Assembly (NCBI RefSeq): GCF_029210495.1
Contig: NZ_JARGDK010000006.1
Location: forward strand, 1 to 64,000
Direction: 5' to 3'
DNA from: Pseudothioclava nitratireducens
GTDB taxonomy: Bacteria > Pseudomonadota > Alphaproteobacteria > Rhodobacterales > Rhodobacteraceae
Length of the DNA: 64,000 nucleotides
Position numbers and translations under genes: made by a program
Part shown: positions 61,546 through 64,000 of the stretch, piece by piece
How positions within the stretch are numbered: position 1 is the first letter of the stretch
Layout: the number at the start of each line of letters is the position of its first letter
The notes under the pieces: generated by a model
The model's database searches: none
Told to the model about the DNA's origin: nothing
The model's input: only the letters and a program-made list of their open reading frames with translations

Positions 61546-62520
61546 GGCGCGGGTAAGGCGCTCCCACTGCGCCTCTGTGCCGGGGAGACCAAGCCGAATC
61601 CATTGTTTTGAATAGGGAAATATCCGGGTCCAGAGATGAGCACGCGCAAGACGGTCTTGCGTGGCTTGGGCATCGGGACAGGCATAGGTGCGAAACAGCG
61701 AGGTGCCGCCGACAAGCTGCCAACCCGCACTTTGCGCGAGCTGGTCAAGCCGCGCGCTGGCAGCCCGAAGGCGAAGACACGTTTGGCCATGCCAGAAACG
61801 GTCTGCAAGCGCTTGTTCTGCAATGGAAATCGCAGGACCCGCCACGGGCCATGGCCCAGCCATTCGGGTGATATCCATCACCAATTCCGGCGCGCCAATG
61901 GCGAAGCCAAGCCGCAGACCCGCCAGCCCATAGAATTTCCCAAAAGACCGCAAAATCAATATATTGGATGGCAAGTCTAAAGTGCCGCAAAGACTTAGGT
62001 CCGGAGTCGGGTCGGCAAAACTCTCATCCACTACCAAGAGCCCGACTGTCTTGGCGAGGGCTTGCAATGCCTTGGGTGGATAGTGTTTCCCATCGGGGTT
62101 GTTGGGATTGACGACCACGGCGAGATCGGCGCCCGCAAGCGCATCCAGCGTCGGGCACTCGGTCACCTGCCAGCCCGCCCCGCGCAGCGCGCCCGCATGC
62201 TCGTTATAGGTGGGCGCAAGAACCCGCGCCTGCCCTGCGGCGCGCAGGTAGGGCACGATCTGAATGGCGCCCTGCGCACCGGCTAAAGGCGCGATGGCGA
62301 GTTGGGTGCCATAGGCGGCTCGCGCAGCCTCGATCAGCCGATCCATCTCACGCCGCCGCGGCAGGGCCGCCCATGCATCCGCGGGGATCTCGGGGATCGG
62401 ATAGGGGCAGGGGTTGATCCCGGTCGAGAGGTCGATCCAATCCCCAAGCGCGCCGCCAAAGCGCGCCTGCGCCGCGTCGAGATTGCCACCGTGATCGCGT
62501 GGAAGGGTTAGGTGCGTCAT
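61531..62520 (-). CDS. cobD: threonine-phosphate decarboxylase
   Basis: A 329-residue PLP enzyme of the aminotransferase class I fold (CobD of Salmonella, CobC of Pseudomonas denitrificans) making aminopropanol phosphate for the cobalamin lower loop. [14 protein letters not shown] opens the fold, VVNPNNPDG is conserved and the PLP lysine is in [17 protein letters not shown]. The start at 62520 lies eight bases after cbiB; an ATG at 62646 would overlap cbiB. The phosphothreonine substrate may come from the adjacent BluE-like kinase. Confidence 0.93.
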   Translation of the reverse strand: MTHLTLPRDHGGNLDAAQARFGGALGDWIDLSTGINPCPYPIPEIPADAWAALPRRREMDRLIEAARAAYGTQLAIAPLAGAQGAIQIVPYLRAAGQARVLAPTYNEHAGALRGAGWQVTECPTLDALAGADLAVVVNPNNPDGKHYPPKALQALAKTVGLLVVDESFADPTPDLSLCGTLDLPSNILILRSFGKFYGLAGLRLGFAIGAPELVMDITRMAGPWPVAGPAISIAEQALADRFWHGQTCLRLRAASARLDQLAQSAGWQLVGGTSLFRTYACPDAQATQDRLARAHLWTRIFPYSKQWIRLGLPGTEAQWERLTRALARE

Positions 62521-62528
62521 AGGCCGGG

Positions 62529-63467
62529 TTAAAGCAGGGCCAGCGCCGCCAAGGCAAGCACCATCAGCGCCATTGCACGGCGATAAAGCGACAGCCCGCG
62601 CGCAAGATCGCCAGGCGTCGGGTCGGGGGCCTTGGGGTTCAGCCACGGCTCCTCGGAGATATGGGTTCCGTAGACGCGCGGCCCCGAGAGCCGCACATTC
62701 AGCGCGCCCGCCATCGCGCCCTCGGGCCAGCCCGCATTGGGCGAGCGATGCGCGTGCGCGTCGCGGGCCATAACGCGGAGTGCACGCGCGGCATGGCGCC
62801 CGGATGCCAAAGCAAACAGCCCTCCGGTCAGCCGCGCAGGCACCCAGTTCACGACATCGTCGAGGCGCGCGGCGATCTTGCCAAAGGCCTCGTAGCGGTC
62901 ATTCCGATGGCCGATCATCGAATCCATCGTGTTGATCGCCTTGTAGGCGGCCAAACCCGGCAAGCCCGCCACCGCGCCCCAAAAGATCGGCGCAACGATC
63001 CCGTCCGAGCTGTTTTCCGCAAGGCTTTCAAGGGCCGCCCGCGCGATGCCCGGCGCATCGAGCTGCGCCGGATCCCGCCCGACGATCATCGACACCGCAT
63101 GGCGCGCGGAGTCCAGATCGTCGCCCAGCAGCGGCTTTGCCACCGCCGCCACATGATCGTGCATCGAGCGCAGTGCGAGCAGGGGCCACGCCAGCACGGC
63201 TCCGATGACGAGACCTGCACTCCCGGGCGGGAACATGCTCTGAAGCAGCCAGGCGGGCAGGGCGGCCAAGACCACGATCAGCACCACGGTCACGCCGCCC
63301 ATCGCGATCTTCTGCGCGCGCGTGCCCTGATTGAGGCACCCCTCCAGCGCCGAGATTGCGCGGCCAAGCCACGTCACCGGGTGACCGATTCGACGATAGA
63401 GCCGGTCCGGCCAGCCCAGACCCGCGTCGATCAGCGCGGCCAGTGCGATCATGCCGGCAAAGCTCAT
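62529..63467 (-). CDS. cbiB: adenosylcobinamide-phosphate synthase
   Basis: A 312-residue inner-membrane protein (CbiB; CobD in Pseudomonas denitrificans) that attaches aminopropanol phosphate to cobyric acid. DRLYRRIGHPVTWLGRAISALE, RDPAQLDAPGIARAALESLAENSSDG and AYKAINTMDSMIGHRN are diagnostic. About four to five hydrophobic segments are seen. It overlaps the kinase gene upstream by four bases and is followed by cobD, so kinase-cbiB-cobD is one operon for the linker. Confidence 0.95.
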   Translation of the reverse strand: MSFAGMIALAALIDAGLGWPDRLYRRIGHPVTWLGRAISALEGCLNQGTRAQKIAMGGVTVVLIVVLAALPAWLLQSMFPPGSAGLVIGAVLAWPLLALRSMHDHVAAVAKPLLGDDLDSARHAVSMIVGRDPAQLDAPGIARAALESLAENSSDGIVAPIFWGAVAGLPGLAAYKAINTMDSMIGHRNDRYEAFGKIAARLDDVVNWVPARLTGGLFALASGRHAARALRVMARDAHAHRSPNAGWPEGAMAGALNVRLSGPRVYGTHISEEPWLNPKAPDPTPGDLARGLSLYRRAMALMVLALAALALL

Positions 63468-64000
63468 GCGCTGGCTCCGGATTGAAACTGCACAAGGTCA
63501 CGTAGCCCGGCCTCGGCCAAGGCTTCAGCCGCGCTCTGGGGCACTGTGCCGACGGCAAAGATCAGCCCGCGCGCAGACCCGGTATGCGCGCGCACCCAGC
63601 CAAGCGCGCCAAGGCTCCGGACGAGATCAGCCGCCGGATCACCGGCTGGACCACGGGCCGCTGTGCAGGCTTGGGCAGAAGCACTGGAGAGCGCGGCCAA
63701 TCGCCCAAGATCACCGACTTTCGCGGCCGCCACCCACTCTTTCACGAGATCGGAAATGTCTGGAAAGTCATTGTCTTGCGCGCGCGTTTTAATGTGATCA
63801 CCCCAGAAACCGCCGATGACCTCGCAAACGGGCGGTGCGGTCAGTTGTGTCAGAACGCGCCCCTCGCGCGAGGCCCAGAGCACCTGATCGGGGGCGGGCA
63901 GCATCAGCGGATCACTCGCCCCCTCGGTGGCCAGACAGGCGGCGATCAGATCCTCGGTCCGGCCGTCAAATCCGGCGGCTCGCGCAATGGCGATCAGTGT
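63464..64000 (-). CDS. bluE: BluE/PduX-like L-threonine kinase, 3' part
   Basis: The C-terminal 178 residues of a GHMP-type kinase; the frame stays open to the window edge, so the start lies outside. VCEVIGGFWGDHIKTRAQDNDFPDISDLV and the stretch before it match the C-terminal part of PduX/BluE threonine kinases; in Rhodobacter capsulatus BluE serves cobalamin assembly. The phosphothreonine made would feed CobD. The four-base overlap with cbiB supports the assignment. The GHMP ATP motif is not in the visible part, so confidence in function is moderate. Confidence 0.75.
   Translation of the reverse strand, partial: TLIAIARAAGFDGRTEDLIAACLATEGASDPLMLPAPDQVLWASREGRVLTQLTAPPVCEVIGGFWGDHIKTRAQDNDFPDISDLVKEWVAAAKVGDLGRLAALSSASAQACTAARGPAGDPAADLVRSLGALGWVRAHTGSARGLIFAVGTVPQSAAEALAEAGLRDLVQFQSGASA

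Overview
The window looks like chromosome from a GC-rich alphaproteobacterium of the order Rhodobacterales (Rhodobacter/Paracoccus/Thioclava-type). The support is the third-position GC bias, the dense operons joined by ATGA overlaps, the gene content (agl alpha-glucoside system, GlxA-type AraC regulator, class II DAHP synthase, PAS_5 protein, aerobic cobalamin genes with a BluE-like kinase) and the protein sequences. No species can be named from the sequence alone.

Layout. 1-415: debris of two insertion sequences. 446-5381 (minus): chemotaxis operon STAS-cheY-cheA-cheW-cheR-cheY plus a small protein with CheZ-like features; cheB, cheD and receptors are absent. 5439-15366: sugar locus with aglR-bgl-glk on the minus strand and aglEFGAK on the plus strand, separated by a control region with two LacI-type operators. 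15439-17007: an MttB-family methyltransferase. 17080-23747: CNNM/CorC protein, XerD, two unknown envelope proteins, aroK-aroB, and a monooxygenase-acetyltransferase fusion. 23909-31195: guaA, then a branched-chain amino acid type ABC operon containing one extra periplasmic protein. 31374-40687: housekeeping and regulation (GlxA-type regulator, aroG, PAS_5 protein, yicC-gmk, gamma carbonic anhydrase, a PhoR-like kinase, pgm).

40729-59417: a large island for PQQ-dependent alcohol oxidation. Its centre is an ExaA/PedH-type dehydrogenase with the lanthanide-type second aspartate (D320/D322). Around it are two c-type cytochromes, a XoxJ/MxaJ-like binding protein, a Ped-type ABC exporter set (permease, ATPase, beta-propeller, binding protein), a NitT/TauT-type importer, a NosR-like flavin/iron-sulfur membrane protein with its ApbE flavin transferase, and a sensory module (LuxR-type response regulator, FIST protein, hybrid kinase). 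Related GACCAA-type boxes lie in four or five of its intergenic regions and suggest one regulon. PQQ biosynthesis genes are not in the window.

59485-64000: cobalamin genes cobO, cobQ, cobD, cbiB and the 3' part of a bluE-like threonine kinase that runs off the right edge. Aerobic cobalamin synthesis could also serve the MttB-type methyltransferase, but that link is inference.

No rRNA, tRNA, CRISPR array or prophage was recognised. Starts were chosen by family length, ribosome-binding sites and overlaps and can be off by a few codons.
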